From contig JAUNLK010000011.1 of NCBI GenBank assembly GCA_030535395.1, positions 1-62,291 of the forward strand: a DNA stretch of 62,291 nt. The letters are read 5' to 3'. The stretch is from Tissierellia bacterium. Lineage in GTDB: Bacteria; Bacillota; Clostridia; Tissierellales; Peptoniphilaceae. This document shows positions 10,110 to 17,909 of the stretch, in pieces. Every line of letters begins with the position of its first letter. Within the stretch, counting starts at the first letter, position 1. The position numbers and the translations under genes are program-made. The notes beneath the pieces were generated by a model. The model saw only the letters and a list, made by a program, of their open reading frames with translations, was not told the DNA's origin and ran no database searches.

Positions 10110-11017
10110 AGTATCCCCCCTTCTTTTTCATTGAGGAGGAAGAGAATCAGGGCCATCCGCATGATCATGCCATTTTTGGCCTGGCGGAAGTACAGGGCCC
10201 TGGGGTCCTCGTCCACATCCACTGCAATTTCGTGTACCCGAGGGAGGGGGTGGAGAATGGCCAAATTCTCCTTGGCCCCCTCCAGGATCTTCCCATTGAG
10301 GACAAAGGGAGAGTGGTGCTCCTCCCCGGCCCCAAAGCGCTCCCGCTGAACCCGGGTCATGTAGAGGACATCCAAGTCGCCAATGACCTCCTCCAGACTC
10401 CCCCGGCACTGGTGGGGATTGTGGAGTTTACTGGCAAATTCCTCGGGGACCTGGAGGTCCTCCGGGGCAATGAAGCTGTAGCGATTCTCCTCCACATCCA
10501 TAAACTCCAGGAGGGAGTAGACGGTGCGGCCAAATTTCAAGTCCCCGCAGAGGCCAATGTGGAGGCCCGAGAATTTCCCGTGGGCCTGGTGAATGGTGAG
10601 AATGTCCGCCAGAGTTTGGGTGGGGTGGGCGTGGGTGCCGTCCCCGGCATTGATCACCGGCAAATTCTCCACCACCTCCGAGAGGTGCTGGGGCAGGTAC
10701 TCCTCCCGGCTGCGAATCACCGCCAAATCGCTGTAGCCCTCCAGAATGCGAATGGTGTCCTCCAAGCTCTCCCCCTTGGCCAGGGAGGAGACCTCCTGGG
10801 CCCCCAGGTGGATGGTGGTGCCCCCCAGGCGGGCCATGGCCGCCTCAAAGCTCAATCGAGTCCGGGTGGAGGGCTCAAAAAAAAGACTGGCAAGAACCCT
10901 TCCCCGCAAGATGTCCCGAAATTGGGCTTCATCTGCGGCAAGGGTCTCAGCCAGTCGTAGTAAAGTTCTGTATTCTTCCCGGGATAGGTCTCCGGGGACC
11001 AAAAAATGTCTCAGCAC
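10106..11017 (-). CDS. pyrB: aspartate carbamoyltransferase catalytic subunit
   Basis: Condenses carbamoyl phosphate with aspartate, first committed step of pyrimidine synthesis. The 303-residue protein has the carbamoyl-phosphate motif FFEPSTRTR and the PTQTLADI segment. I place the start at GTG 11017 because AGGAGG sits five bases upstream; no ATG in frame fits. No pyrI regulatory subunit is present, typical for Bacillota. First gene of pyrB-pyrK-pyrD-carA-carB; pyrC, pyrE and pyrF are not in the window. Confidence 0.94.
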   Translation of the reverse strand: MLRHFLVPGDLSREEYRTLLRLAETLAADEAQFRDILRGRVLASLFFEPSTRTRLSFEAAMARLGGTTIHLGAQEVSSLAKGESLEDTIRILEGYSDLAVIRSREEYLPQHLSEVVENLPVINAGDGTHAHPTQTLADILTIHQAHGKFSGLHIGLCGDLKFGRTVYSLLEFMDVEENRYSFIAPEDLQVPEEFASKLHNPHQCRGSLEEVIGDLDVLYMTRVQRERFGAGEEHHSPFVLNGKILEGAKENLAILHPLPRVHEIAVDVDEDPRALYFRQAKNGMIMRMALILFLLNEKEGGIL

Positions 11018-11167
11018 AGGCGCCTCCTGCCATATATGTAGCCCCCACCGAGGTGGAGAGCCCAGCAAGACAAAGGTACGCAAAGCACCGCCGAATGCCC
11101 CTGGGGCAACCGGTCATCTATGGTTTTGGACCTTCTTAGTGTCTCGCACTAAATTAAAGTTCGCTTC
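11018..11167 (-). promoter_or_regulatory. structured pyr operon leader with PyrR-type hairpin
   Basis: The ~150-nt leader begins with a hairpin (11131-11159) of layout CTTTAAT-TTAGTG-CGAGA-CACTAA-GAAGG. This matches PyrR-binding loops of Bacillota in its outer CUU/AAGG stem, purine-rich GNGA loop and upper AGU/ACU stem, though one loop base is missing and one stem pair is swapped. Further hairpins follow (GCCCC/GGGGC near 11095-11105; CCAC/GTGG near 11046-11058) but no T-run, so control may act on translation of pyrB rather than by attenuation. Confidence 0.5.
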
Positions 11168-11173
11168 TGGAAA

Positions 11174-11202
11174 AGGATACTCTTCTTCCACCCCTTCGTC
11201 AA
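11174..11202 (-). promoter_or_regulatory. promoter of the pyr operon
   Basis: Minus-strand TTGACG (11197-11202), 17-base spacer, TATCCT (11174-11179). Predicted start near 11167 places the PyrR-like hairpin at the extreme 5' end of the mRNA. Confidence 0.75.
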
Positions 11203-11219
11203 GGGGAAGTTTCGCCCCT

Positions 11220-11252
11220 AAAAAAAAGGCCCGCCAAGGCGGACCCTTTTTC
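11220..11252 (-). terminator. strong intrinsic terminator
   Basis: Minus-strand GC hairpin followed by seven or more T. The flanking A-run makes it potentially active on both strands. It separates the candidate small RNA from the pyr promoter. Confidence 0.85.
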
Positions 11253-11443
11253 TTAGGCTATCACTCCGCTCGGCCGGCCTCCATTTAATTCAGACCCGCC
11301 CTAATACCAGGTGGGTAAAATGCTACTTACTTCTAACTTCCACTCAGTGGAGGCTTGTTATAGGTAACTAGACACAAATTCCCGTGTCATCTTTGTCGGT
11401 TGAATTAAGTTGAAGGGTATCGCACCTCGCAGAGATTTTCCTT
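11220..11443 (-). ncRNA. candidate ~220-nt small RNA between its own promoter and terminator
   Basis: A near-consensus promoter (TTGCCA 11473-11478, 17 bases, TATAAT 11450-11455) and a perfect intrinsic terminator (GGTCCGCC-TTGGC-GGGCC then T7, 11220-11252) bracket about 220 nt. The 5' third overlaps the 3' end of the pseudouridine synthase frame; the rest is non-coding. It folds into GCCTCC/GGAGGC around an inner ACCCACC/GGCGGGT hairpin. Length and layout resemble a stand-alone structured RNA (6S-like size), but I could not match a known family; an attenuated extra pyr leader is the alternative. Confidence 0.5.
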
Positions 11444-12312
11444 GCCCCCATTATAATACGATTCCATTTTCCTGGCAAGGGGGCCACAAAGTTCATGAGC
11501 TCCCCCCGCCGGGGGTGCCACAGCTCCAGCTCATAGACGTGGAGGAAAGTCCCCTCCCCCTCCCGGCCATTGCCGTAGAGGCCGTCCCCCACAATGGGGT
11601 GGCCCAGGTGAGAGAGGTGGACCCGGATCTGATGGGTGCGCCCCGTCTCGAGTCTCAGGGAGAGGAGACTCCCCTCCTCCAACACTGCCAGGGGGGTCAC
11701 ATGAGTCACCGCAGCCTGGCCGTCTGGCCGCACCTCCCTCAGAAGAGATCTCTCCCCAATCCCTATGGGGAGATCAATGGTCTCCTTGGCTGTCACCTCC
11801 CCCTCCACCAAGGCGAGGTACTCCTTGCTGTGGGTGTGGCGGTCCACCAAGAGGCCGTGGACATAGGGGTTTTTGCACACCACCAAGACCCCGGTGGTGT
11901 CTTTGTCCAGGCGGCCCAAAAACCGCACCTTCCGGAAAATCCCCCGGGAGCGAAAGTAGTGCCACACCGCCCCCGCCACGGTGTTTTTGGGATGATTGTG
12001 GGTGGGCATCACCGCCATGGCCGCTTGTTTGTTCACCACCAAAAAGTCCTCGTCCTCATAGAGGATGTCCAGGGGCATCGCATCGGGGCTCAGAGATGCC
12101 TCCTCCGGGGGAAAGTGAAGGGCCAGCTCATCCCCCGCCACCAGAAGCTCATTTCTGTGAATGACGGCGCCATTTTTCTCCACGCAGTTCAGGGCAAAGA
12201 GGCGCCTCATGAGTCGCTGGGAACAGCCCTTTTTCAGTACATAGTTTTTTGCTGTAATTTCCGCTTCCTCCACGGAAAAAATCCACTGGTCTTTCATCTT
12301 CTCCCTTTTCAT
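11368..12312 (-). CDS. RluA-family rRNA/tRNA pseudouridine synthase
   Basis: Converts uridine to pseudouridine in RNA. Residues ~20-80 resemble an S4-like N-terminal region; the catalytic motif GRLDKDTTGVLVV contains the active-site Asp, and GRTHQIRVHL is the second family motif. The last ~25 residues (after the APLP segment that normally closes the domain) are unrelated to the family and coincide with the promoter and 5' part of a downstream RNA. The exact target (RluD, RluC type) cannot be told. The start may also be the ATG at 12297. Divergent from nadK, whereas in Bacillus the two genes are neighbours on the same strand. Confidence 0.88.
   Translation of the reverse strand: MKREKMKDQWIFSVEEAEITAKNYVLKKGCSQRLMRRLFALNCVEKNGAVIHRNELLVAGDELALHFPPEEASLSPDAMPLDILYEDEDFLVVNKQAAMAVMPTHNHPKNTVAGAVWHYFRSRGIFRKVRFLGRLDKDTTGVLVVCKNPYVHGLLVDRHTHSKEYLALVEGEVTAKETIDLPIGIGERSLLREVRPDGQAAVTHVTPLAVLEEGSLLSLRLETGRTHQIRVHLSHLGHPIVGDGLYGNGREGEGTFLHVYELELWHPRRGELMNFVAPLPGKWNRIIMGARKISARCDTLQLNSTDKDDTGICV
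11450..11478 (-). promoter_or_regulatory. promoter inside the 3' end of the pseudouridine synthase gene
   Basis: TTGCCA, 17-base spacer, TATAAT on the minus strand; predicted start about 11443. It drives the candidate small RNA and possibly reads into the pyr operon. Confidence 0.75.
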
Positions 12313-12330
12313 TTGGACGGCGATCCTATA

Positions 12331-12358
12331 TTGTTAGTATAATAAGATTTATTATACC
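12331..12358. promoter_or_regulatory. overlapping divergent promoters with a 21-bp perfect palindrome
   Basis: GTATAATAA-GAT-TTATTATAC (12337-12357) is a perfect inverted repeat with 9-bp arms. Each arm contains a TATAAT: on the minus strand it forms an extended -10 (TGGTATAAT) for the pseudouridine synthase; on the plus strand TATAAT at 12338-12343, or TTGTTA-16-TATACC, serves nadK. A dimeric regulator bound here would cover both promoters. Confidence 0.6.
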
Positions 12359-12399
12359 ACGAGAGAAAAAGCCTAAAAAAACAGCGGAAAGGAGGCCTC

Positions 12400-13203
12400 A
12401 TGAGCGAAAAAATAATCACGGTATTCAGTAATTCCAATTTTGAAAGCCGGAGGACCACCAAGTATCTCATTGGCAGGCTCCGGGAGTTTGGCTACAGCCC
12501 CGTCACCACCTTTCACAAGGATGCGGAGCTCATCATCACCGTGGGCGGGGACGGCGCCTTTATTAAAACCGTCAATCGCACCAATTTCTCCGACATTCCC
12601 ATGATCGGCATCAACACCGGCCACCTGGGCTTCTACCAGGAGGTTTCCCCCCGGGAAATCGACAGTTTCCTCCAGAGCTACCACAGGGGGGAGTATGAAG
12701 TGGAAAAGCTCCACCTCATTGGGGCGGAGATCTTCACTCGAAACCGCAATTTCTTCATGCACGCCGTCAATGAAGTGGTGCTCAAATCCCAGAGCAGCAA
12801 GGTCATCCACATGAATGTCTTTGTGGACCGCAATCACCTGGAAAAATTCTCCGGGGACGGCATGCTGGTCACCACCCCCACGGGCTCCACCGGCTACAAT
12901 ATGTCCCTCAAGGGCCCGGTGATCTTCCCCACCATCCCCGCCTACGCCCTCACCCCCATGGCCCCCATCTCCAGCCACAGCTATCGCTCCCTGGCCAGCT
13001 CCATTGTCATTCCCGGAGACCATGTGGTCTCCCTGGTGCCGGAAAAGCGCTACGCCAGCAGCAATGTGATTCTCATCGACGGCATGGAGCACAATTTCAC
13101 GGGGCTCAAGAAGGTCAATCTCCGAATCGCCGACAAATCCGTCAACAAATTGGTGGTGAGCAAGCAGAACTACTGGGACAATGTGAAGAGCCGCTTCCTC
13201 TAG
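12400..13203 (+). CDS. nadK: NAD kinase
   Basis: Phosphorylates NAD to NADP. The 267-residue protein has the catalytic GGDG motif (in TVGGDGAFIK), the NTGHLGFY segment, the NE motif (HAVNEVVL) and GDGMLVTTPTGSTGYN, all diagnostic. ATG 12400 follows AAAGGAGG by six bases. Single-gene unit with a strong terminator nine bases after the stop. Confidence 0.96.
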   Translation: MSEKIITVFSNSNFESRRTTKYLIGRLREFGYSPVTTFHKDAELIITVGGDGAFIKTVNRTNFSDIPMIGINTGHLGFYQEVSPREIDSFLQSYHRGEYEVEKLHLIGAEIFTRNRNFFMHAVNEVVLKSQSSKVIHMNVFVDRNHLEKFSGDGMLVTTPTGSTGYNMSLKGPVIFPTIPAYALTPMAPISSHSYRSLASSIVIPGDHVVSLVPEKRYASSNVILIDGMEHNFTGLKKVNLRIADKSVNKLVVSKQNYWDNVKSRFL

Positions 13204-13211
13204 GAAGCTCG

Positions 13212-13236
13212 GGACCACCTCCGTGGTCCTTTTTTT
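13212..13236 (+). terminator. nadK terminator
   Basis: GGACCAC / GTGGTCC hairpin with a four-base loop followed by T7. Confidence 0.9.
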
Positions 13237-13326
13237 GTGGCCAAAATCCTTTAGTGCCGGGCAAGGGCAAATTGTGAAGCACTTTCCCCCATAGATGGCC
13301 CCAGCCCGAGGGCCCGGGAAGGGCAC

Positions 13327-13351
13327 AAAAAAAGGGCCCCAGCCGGGGCCC
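13327..13351 (-). terminator. terminator of lipoprotein gene A
   Basis: On the minus strand GGGCCCC / GGGGCCC hairpin followed by T7, about 40 bases after the stop. Confidence 0.85.
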
Positions 13352-13390
13352 CTCTGGGCCACAAGCTGAGGTCCTCATTCACGGATTCTG

Positions 13391-14578
13391 TCACTTCTCC
13401 ACTTCTCCCCAGTAGATGATATTGTCCCCATCCTCCTTGAAGTAGAGGGTATTTGTTTTGGGCAGATACATCAGAAGGGTGCCCTCGGACGCGGAAATTC
13501 TCTTGGCGGTCACGGTCTCCAGGTCCACAAAGTCCATGTTCTCGTCCCCGTCCAGCACCAAGCGGCCGTCCTTCAGGAAATTGGCATCCCAGAAGTAGCC
13601 GTCGCTCTCATAGCCCTCCAGGACATAGGGGGTGTATCCGTCGCCGTCACTCTTATAGATGGCCAGGCCGTCCTCCCCCTCCATGGCGTGGTAGTCCACC
13701 ATGAGCTCCGGAGTTCCGGAGAAGAATCCGGAGAGCTGATCCACAAAGTCCACCTTGTAGAGGCTGTCTTGGTCCAGATCCCAGAGATAGCTGCCCAGGA
13801 CTTCGAAGTTCTCCTCATTCATACTGGAGATTTCCTGGAAGCCCACGGTATTGTCCATGGCAAAGAATTCCATGAAGAAATTCCCCTCCTGAACCACGTC
13901 ATTCTCATCCAAAGTGAAGCTTCCCTTGTGGATCTCCTTGGCCTCATCCCCTTCATAGGGCATGAAGACCAAGGTGGCGTCCACCTGATCGTCCCCTATG
14001 TACTCTTCGTACCGAATGTAGAGGCCCTCATCGTTGGGATAGGCGGTCATACTGTCCACACCGTCAAACTCCACCCGCTTCTGATTGCCTTCAGGATCAA
14101 TGTAGACATAGTCGGCGCCGCCGTCGTCCCTGTAGAGGAGCAGGGCCAGATTTTCCCCATTCATCCAGGCGGAGTAGAAGTACTCGTACTCCACCTCCAG
14201 TGAAACATCCTGGCTCTCTCCCGTCTTGAGATGGGTGATCCGCACGGTATCCAGGGCGATTTTATCGGGGGCGGTGACATCCTGATAGACGATCTCCTCC
14301 TCGGGATAAAAGCCCAGAACGAAGTCAGTGGTGACCTCCCGAGCGGCAAAGTTCTCCTTGAGGCTCTCCAGGGTCACAGTTTCCACGGGAATTTGCACCT
14401 TCTCTTTCAGTGGCCCCTCCAGGAGGATGGCCTCACTGGGTAAATTTTCAGCGGGGGCCGCCACCACATTGCCCTCCACGGGGGCATCCGCTGGAGCACC
14501 TTCCTCTGAAGGCACATTCTCCCCCTTGCCACAGGCAAGGAGTGTAAGCAAAATACACAACAAAGCAATTTTCTTCAT
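13391..14578 (-). CDS. lipoprotein of unknown function (paralogue A)
   Basis: 395-residue secreted lipoprotein: signal peptide KKIALLCILLTLLACG with lipobox LLAC, then an acidic, Pro/Ala-rich linker and a mature domain rich in acidic and aromatic residues. Start at ATG 14578 after AAGGGGG. It is a clear paralogue of the next upstream gene: both share the signal peptide, VETVTLE, a short D/E-rich VLGF-P-E segment, YQDVT and RITHL-TG blocks in the same order. Repeating blocks of a value, a DLETVT-type phrase and a (I/L)YxD segment suggest a beta-propeller-like or beta-rich fold, but I do not recognise the family. Confidence 0.82.
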   Translation of the reverse strand: MKKIALLCILLTLLACGKGENVPSEEGAPADAPVEGNVVAAPAENLPSEAILLEGPLKEKVQIPVETVTLESLKENFAAREVTTDFVLGFYPEEEIVYQDVTAPDKIALDTVRITHLKTGESQDVSLEVEYEYFYSAWMNGENLALLLYRDDGGADYVYIDPEGNQKRVEFDGVDSMTAYPNDEGLYIRYEEYIGDDQVDATLVFMPYEGDEAKEIHKGSFTLDENDVVQEGNFFMEFFAMDNTVGFQEISSMNEENFEVLGSYLWDLDQDSLYKVDFVDQLSGFFSGTPELMVDYHAMEGEDGLAIYKSDGDGYTPYVLEGYESDGYFWDANFLKDGRLVLDGDENMDFVDLETVTAKRISASEGTLLMYLPKTNTLYFKEDGDNIIYWGEVEK

Positions 14579-15086
14579 GATTTCCCCCTTTACCAATGGG
14601 ACCCCATCTTCAAAGGCGCAAGGCCGGAGGTCCAGCTCCTTCAGCATCAGACCAATATGTAGTGCTGCACGTTCTCGCGGACAGTCTGCCGCCCTGATTT
14701 CTCAGAATCTCCCCTCCCTTTCAGGAGGAAAATACGGGGCACTCACTCCCAGAGGATTTTCCCGGCCAATGCCTCCATTCCCGCCTCTGGAAAGATCAGC
14801 CCAGAGGACGGGCCCGCCACTGCCACGGCGAAAGGGAGGGCGGGCAGGGCCCTGAAAGATCACGGAGCGGCCAGGGGCCAATTTTCCGTGGCAGTGGACC
14901 TCCTCTGGGAGTGTTGATAACGCTTTCCTGATCTTTGTTATATTTTATCACAATAAAGTGGGGATATCCACAAATATTGACTTTTTTCTATAATAGATTT
15001 TTCAATCTCCCCCCATTCAGTCCATAAAGCTCCCCTCCATTTAAGTAACAAATCCCCTTTCCCGGGGGCCACACCGAGGCTTCCGC
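14579..15086. other. non-coding spacer with nested inverted repeats
   Basis: No convincing gene. It holds two overlapping inverted repeats: 14801-14828 pairs with 14886-14909 (CCGTGGCAGTGG core) and 14746-14757 (ACTCCCAGAGGA) pairs with 14901-14912; a GAAAGATCAG motif occurs at about 14790 and 14853 and inverted at 14929. The right part (14910-15050) is A/T rich and may hold the promoter of lipoprotein gene A. Confidence 0.5.
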
Positions 15087-15135
15087 AAAAATAAAAGGAC
15101 CCCCGCCCCGGCCTTCCCGGCCGGGACGGAGATCC
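15087..15135 (-). terminator. terminator of lipoprotein gene B
   Basis: On the minus strand a 17-bp stem with only G-U wobble exceptions, five-base loop, then TTTTATTTTT. Confidence 0.85.
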
Positions 15136-15156
15136 CTCTTTACCGATTGTGTTCTT

Positions 15157-16362
15157 TCACTGCTCCCCCAAACTCCCCCAGTGGAGGAGGGGGCCACCTT
15201 CCCCCCTCTCCACAAAGGAGAGGACATTTCCTTCGCTAAAGTCCAGGAAGTCAAATTGCGCCCCGCCCAGGGGGATTTTTTTCACCACCATGGTCTCCAG
15301 ATCCAAGAAGTCCAGACTGTGGTCCCCCTGGATGTAGAGCCCGCCGCCCTCCAGGAGTCGGGCCTCTCCAATGAAGTTGGCATACTCGTAGCCCGAAATG
15401 ACATAGGGAATGTACTCCGTGCCCTCTTTGCGGTAGAGGATCAAGGGCTCCTCCTCCGAGCCCCACTCCGTCTCTCGGGTCTTCAAGTCCAAAATGAGCT
15501 CCGGGTCCCCTGCCAAAAATGTCGAGGGCCGGGTGATAAAGCCCACTCCATGGAGGAGGTCGCCCTTTACATCCCAGAGATAGGAGGCCTTCACTTTGGG
15601 GTCATTGTCCAGATCCCCCTCCAGCTCCTGAAAGCCCAGATGGTCCCCCATGGCGTGGAAGTTCCCCAGGGCGTGGCCCTCCGCCACCTGACCATCGGCC
15701 CCCAGGGTGTAGTGGCCTCGGTACAGTTCCTCCATGTCACTGGAGTCATAGGGCAGATACAGGAGGGCGTACTCCACCCGATCTTCCGCCGCCAAATTTT
15801 CCAGCATCACATAGAAGCCTCCGTCGGCAGCCGTGACGCCGCCGCGATCAGAGGGGGGCAGCTCCGTGAGTTCCACGGTGGCCTCGGGGGCGATTACCAG
15901 GTGATCCAGGGTCCCCTCCTCGAGATTGGGGCCAATGAGGTGGAGCTTTCCGTCCACCACCCGCTGTCCGTCTAAATACCGGTAGAGGCGGCCCAGGCCC
16001 GTCTCCTTGGTCTGGCCGGTCTCAAGGTGGGTGATCCGCACCCTGCCCGTCCCCTCCAGACTGGGATCGGTGACGTCCTGATAGAGGACCTGCTTTTCCG
16101 GGTCGAAACCCAGGACGGCATCCTCAGAAATGGCCCTCTTGGAAAAATCCCCCTGGAGTTTCTCCAGAGTCACAGTCTCGACGACCAAAGTGACTGGACG
16201 GGCCGCAGGAGCTTGAATGAGCTCCGTCTCACTGGCCAGTTCCAGGGCAGCCACCTCCTCCACCACTTCCTCCTCCACAACTTCCTCCTCGGGGGCCGGG
16301 GGCTCCACGGGGCCACAGCCCACAAGGGCAAATAAAATACACAGTAGCGCAATTCTCTTCAT
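15157..16362 (-). CDS. lipoprotein of unknown function (paralogue B)
   Basis: 401-residue lipoprotein, signal peptide MKRIALLCILFALVGCG with lipobox LVGC, then a Glu/Val-rich linker (EEEVVEEEVVEEVAALE). The body aligns block by block with the downstream paralogue (VVETVTLE, VLGFDPE, YQDVT, RITHLETG, a YLWD segment, a PYVISGYE/PYVLEGYE segment and a closing DLETM). Start taken as the second of two adjacent ATGs (GGAGG seven bases upstream). Each copy has its own terminator, so the pair is a tandem duplication but not one tight operon. Function unknown. Confidence 0.82.
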   Translation of the reverse strand: MKRIALLCILFALVGCGPVEPPAPEEEVVEEEVVEEVAALELASETELIQAPAARPVTLVVETVTLEKLQGDFSKRAISEDAVLGFDPEKQVLYQDVTDPSLEGTGRVRITHLETGQTKETGLGRLYRYLDGQRVVDGKLHLIGPNLEEGTLDHLVIAPEATVELTELPPSDRGGVTAADGGFYVMLENLAAEDRVEYALLYLPYDSSDMEELYRGHYTLGADGQVAEGHALGNFHAMGDHLGFQELEGDLDNDPKVKASYLWDVKGDLLHGVGFITRPSTFLAGDPELILDLKTRETEWGSEEEPLILYRKEGTEYIPYVISGYEYANFIGEARLLEGGGLYIQGDHSLDFLDLETMVVKKIPLGGAQFDFLDFSEGNVLSFVERGEGGPLLHWGSLGEQ

Positions 16363-16484
16363 CATGTCCCCTCCTTGAATACTGTCAAGGTCCGTCATCA
16401 TAGAAACGCTTTCTTATATTCATTTTCCCCTTTACATTGGAGCCCGTCAAGGGGGGGCAAATTTTGTAAAATTTCAAACAGCAG

Positions 16485-16519
16485 CAAAAAATCCCCCCAC
16501 CGCTCTCGCAGTGAAGGGA
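16485..16519 (-). terminator. terminator after hydroxyacyl-CoA dehydrogenase gene
   Basis: 12-bp stem with GAGA tetraloop followed by T6-7 on the minus strand, about ten bases after the stop. Confidence 0.85.
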
Positions 16520-16529
16520 TCAGCCCTAC

Positions 16530-17483
16530 TTATTTGTACTTGTAGAAGCCCTCGCCGGATTCCATGCCGATTTTACCGGCATCGATGTAGCCTTTGAGTT
16601 TGCCGGCGATTTTTCCGTACTTGGAATTGGGATCGTCGGCTCCGGGGTGATTGGCGTTGATATTGTAGACGGTTCTCAGGCCCACCACGTCCATGATTTT
16701 AAAGGGACCGTGGGGCGCGCCGGCGCCAATGGTCCAGGCCCTGTCGATGTCCTCGGGGCTGGCGATGTCGTTGGCCCACAGCTCCAGTCCTGCATCCAGG
16801 AAGGGCACCAGGAGGGAGTTGAGGAGATAGCCCGGCTGCTCCTTCTTGAGCTCCAGGGGAATCATGCCAATTTCCCGGCCCAGTTCCACGGTTCTCTTAT
16901 AGATCTCGGGATCGGTGCCGTCGTGGCCCATGACTTCCACAGTGTTGTTTCTCCAAATGTGATTGGCGAAGTGGAAGTGGAGGAAGCGCTCGTTGTGCTT
17001 CACATCGTCCTTGAAAAAGGAGGGGAGGAAAGTGGAGGAGTTGCTGAGGATGATGGTCTCATCGTCCACCACTTGGGAGAGATTGTGGTAGAATTTCCGC
17101 TTTTCTTCCACATCCTCTGCCACGGCCTCAATGATGAACTGGGCATCTTCCACGGCCTTGCCCAGATCCAGCTCGTATTTGATCCCGGCGTAGGCGTCCT
17201 CCACCTGCTTTCTCAGGCGCTGAATGTCCTCGTCCGTCAGGTTCTCCACGCCGTCCACAAAGCTCCGGGGATAGTCCTTGCTGTCGGTGCCCTTGATTCT
17301 GTCCAGATTCTCCACTTCGGCCAGATAGGTCTTGTAGAAATGTTCGATTCTGGGCTTGGTCCGACCAATGGAGCCCTCGCTCCTCATCCAAATGGTGACA
17401 TCCTTTCCTCGGAAGGCACTTTGAAGGGCGATTTGGGCCCCCAAAACTCCGGCACCTGCGAGTACGACTTTATTTTTATTCAT
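16530..17483 (-). CDS. 3-hydroxyacyl-CoA dehydrogenase family protein
   Basis: NAD-dependent oxidoreductase of the 3-hydroxyacyl/3-hydroxybutyryl-CoA dehydrogenase fold. Rossmann loop GAGVLGAQIA at residues 10-19; acidic EAVAEDVEEKRKF segment with the family Glu; LHFHFAN aligns with the MHFFNP catalytic-His motif; PGYLLNSLL aligns with the PGF-N-LL helix. At 317 residues it is a complete single-domain enzyme. It stands alone: no thiolase, crotonase or acyl-CoA genes nearby, so a butyrate pathway role is not shown, and the true substrate may be a simple hydroxy acid. AGGAGG precedes the ATG. Confidence 0.85.
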   Translation of the reverse strand: MNKNKVVLAGAGVLGAQIALQSAFRGKDVTIWMRSEGSIGRTKPRIEHFYKTYLAEVENLDRIKGTDSKDYPRSFVDGVENLTDEDIQRLRKQVEDAYAGIKYELDLGKAVEDAQFIIEAVAEDVEEKRKFYHNLSQVVDDETIILSNSSTFLPSFFKDDVKHNERFLHFHFANHIWRNNTVEVMGHDGTDPEIYKRTVELGREIGMIPLELKKEQPGYLLNSLLVPFLDAGLELWANDIASPEDIDRAWTIGAGAPHGPFKIMDVVGLRTVYNINANHPGADDPNSKYGKIAGKLKGYIDAGKIGMESGEGFYKYK

Positions 17484-17590
17484 GTTTTCCTCCTATTCAC
17501 ATCTACTTACCTAGGAGGATACATACCCAAATTGCTAGGTTTAATCGAGGGGGGCATCTTTTCATGAAAACTTCACTTTCCCCCTGCTTT

Positions 17591-17896
17591 TTACTGGCCC
17601 AGGAGCTCCTTGAGTTCCTTCACCGAGGGCACCCGCCCTTGAAAGAGGACTTTCCCGTCCACCATAAGGGCCGGAGTGGAGAGCACGCCGTGGCTGGCAA
17701 TGACCTCGAAGTCCCGGAGGTGGCGCACCTCCCGGTCCAGGCCCAGTTCTGAAAGAGCTTTTTGGGTGGCCTCCTCCAACTGGTCACACTTGGCGCAGCC
17801 GCCTCCCATGACCACCACCCCCTGGGTGACTGGGACGTCCTTTTCTGCCTCCAATTCGGGGGCAGCTTCCTTGTTTTTCTTTCCAAAAAATAACAT
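17591..17896 (-). CDS. thioredoxin-like redox-active disulfide protein
   Basis: 101-residue small thioredoxin-fold protein of the thioredoxin_3 type: VVVMGGGCAKCDQLE has the CxxC pair at Cys34 and Cys37, and STPALMVDGKVLFQG holds the cis-Pro segment. The N-terminal ~22 residues are a charged extension. It is the last gene of the arsR-permease-thioredoxin operon (13 bases after the permease), the usual partner set for this permease family; it may reduce the substrate or the permease cysteines. Confidence 0.88.
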   Translation of the reverse strand: MLFFGKKNKEAAPELEAEKDVPVTQGVVVMGGGCAKCDQLEEATQKALSELGLDREVRHLRDFEVIASHGVLSTPALMVDGKVLFQGRVPSVKELKELLGQ

Positions 17897-17909
17897 GCTC
17901 AGGCTCCTT

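Noticed and set aside
11018..11122. leader peptide frame (starting MTGCPRG) overlapping the pyrB start
   Set aside because: The ATG has no ribosome binding site and the frame runs deep into pyrB; not needed to explain regulation.
11280..11443. second T-box or lysine riboswitch upstream of the pyr operon (AAGTAAGTA and GAGGTGCGA matches)
   Set aside because: No T-box sequence (TGGNACCGCG) precedes the terminator and the lysine-riboswitch core is absent; matches are short and coincidental.
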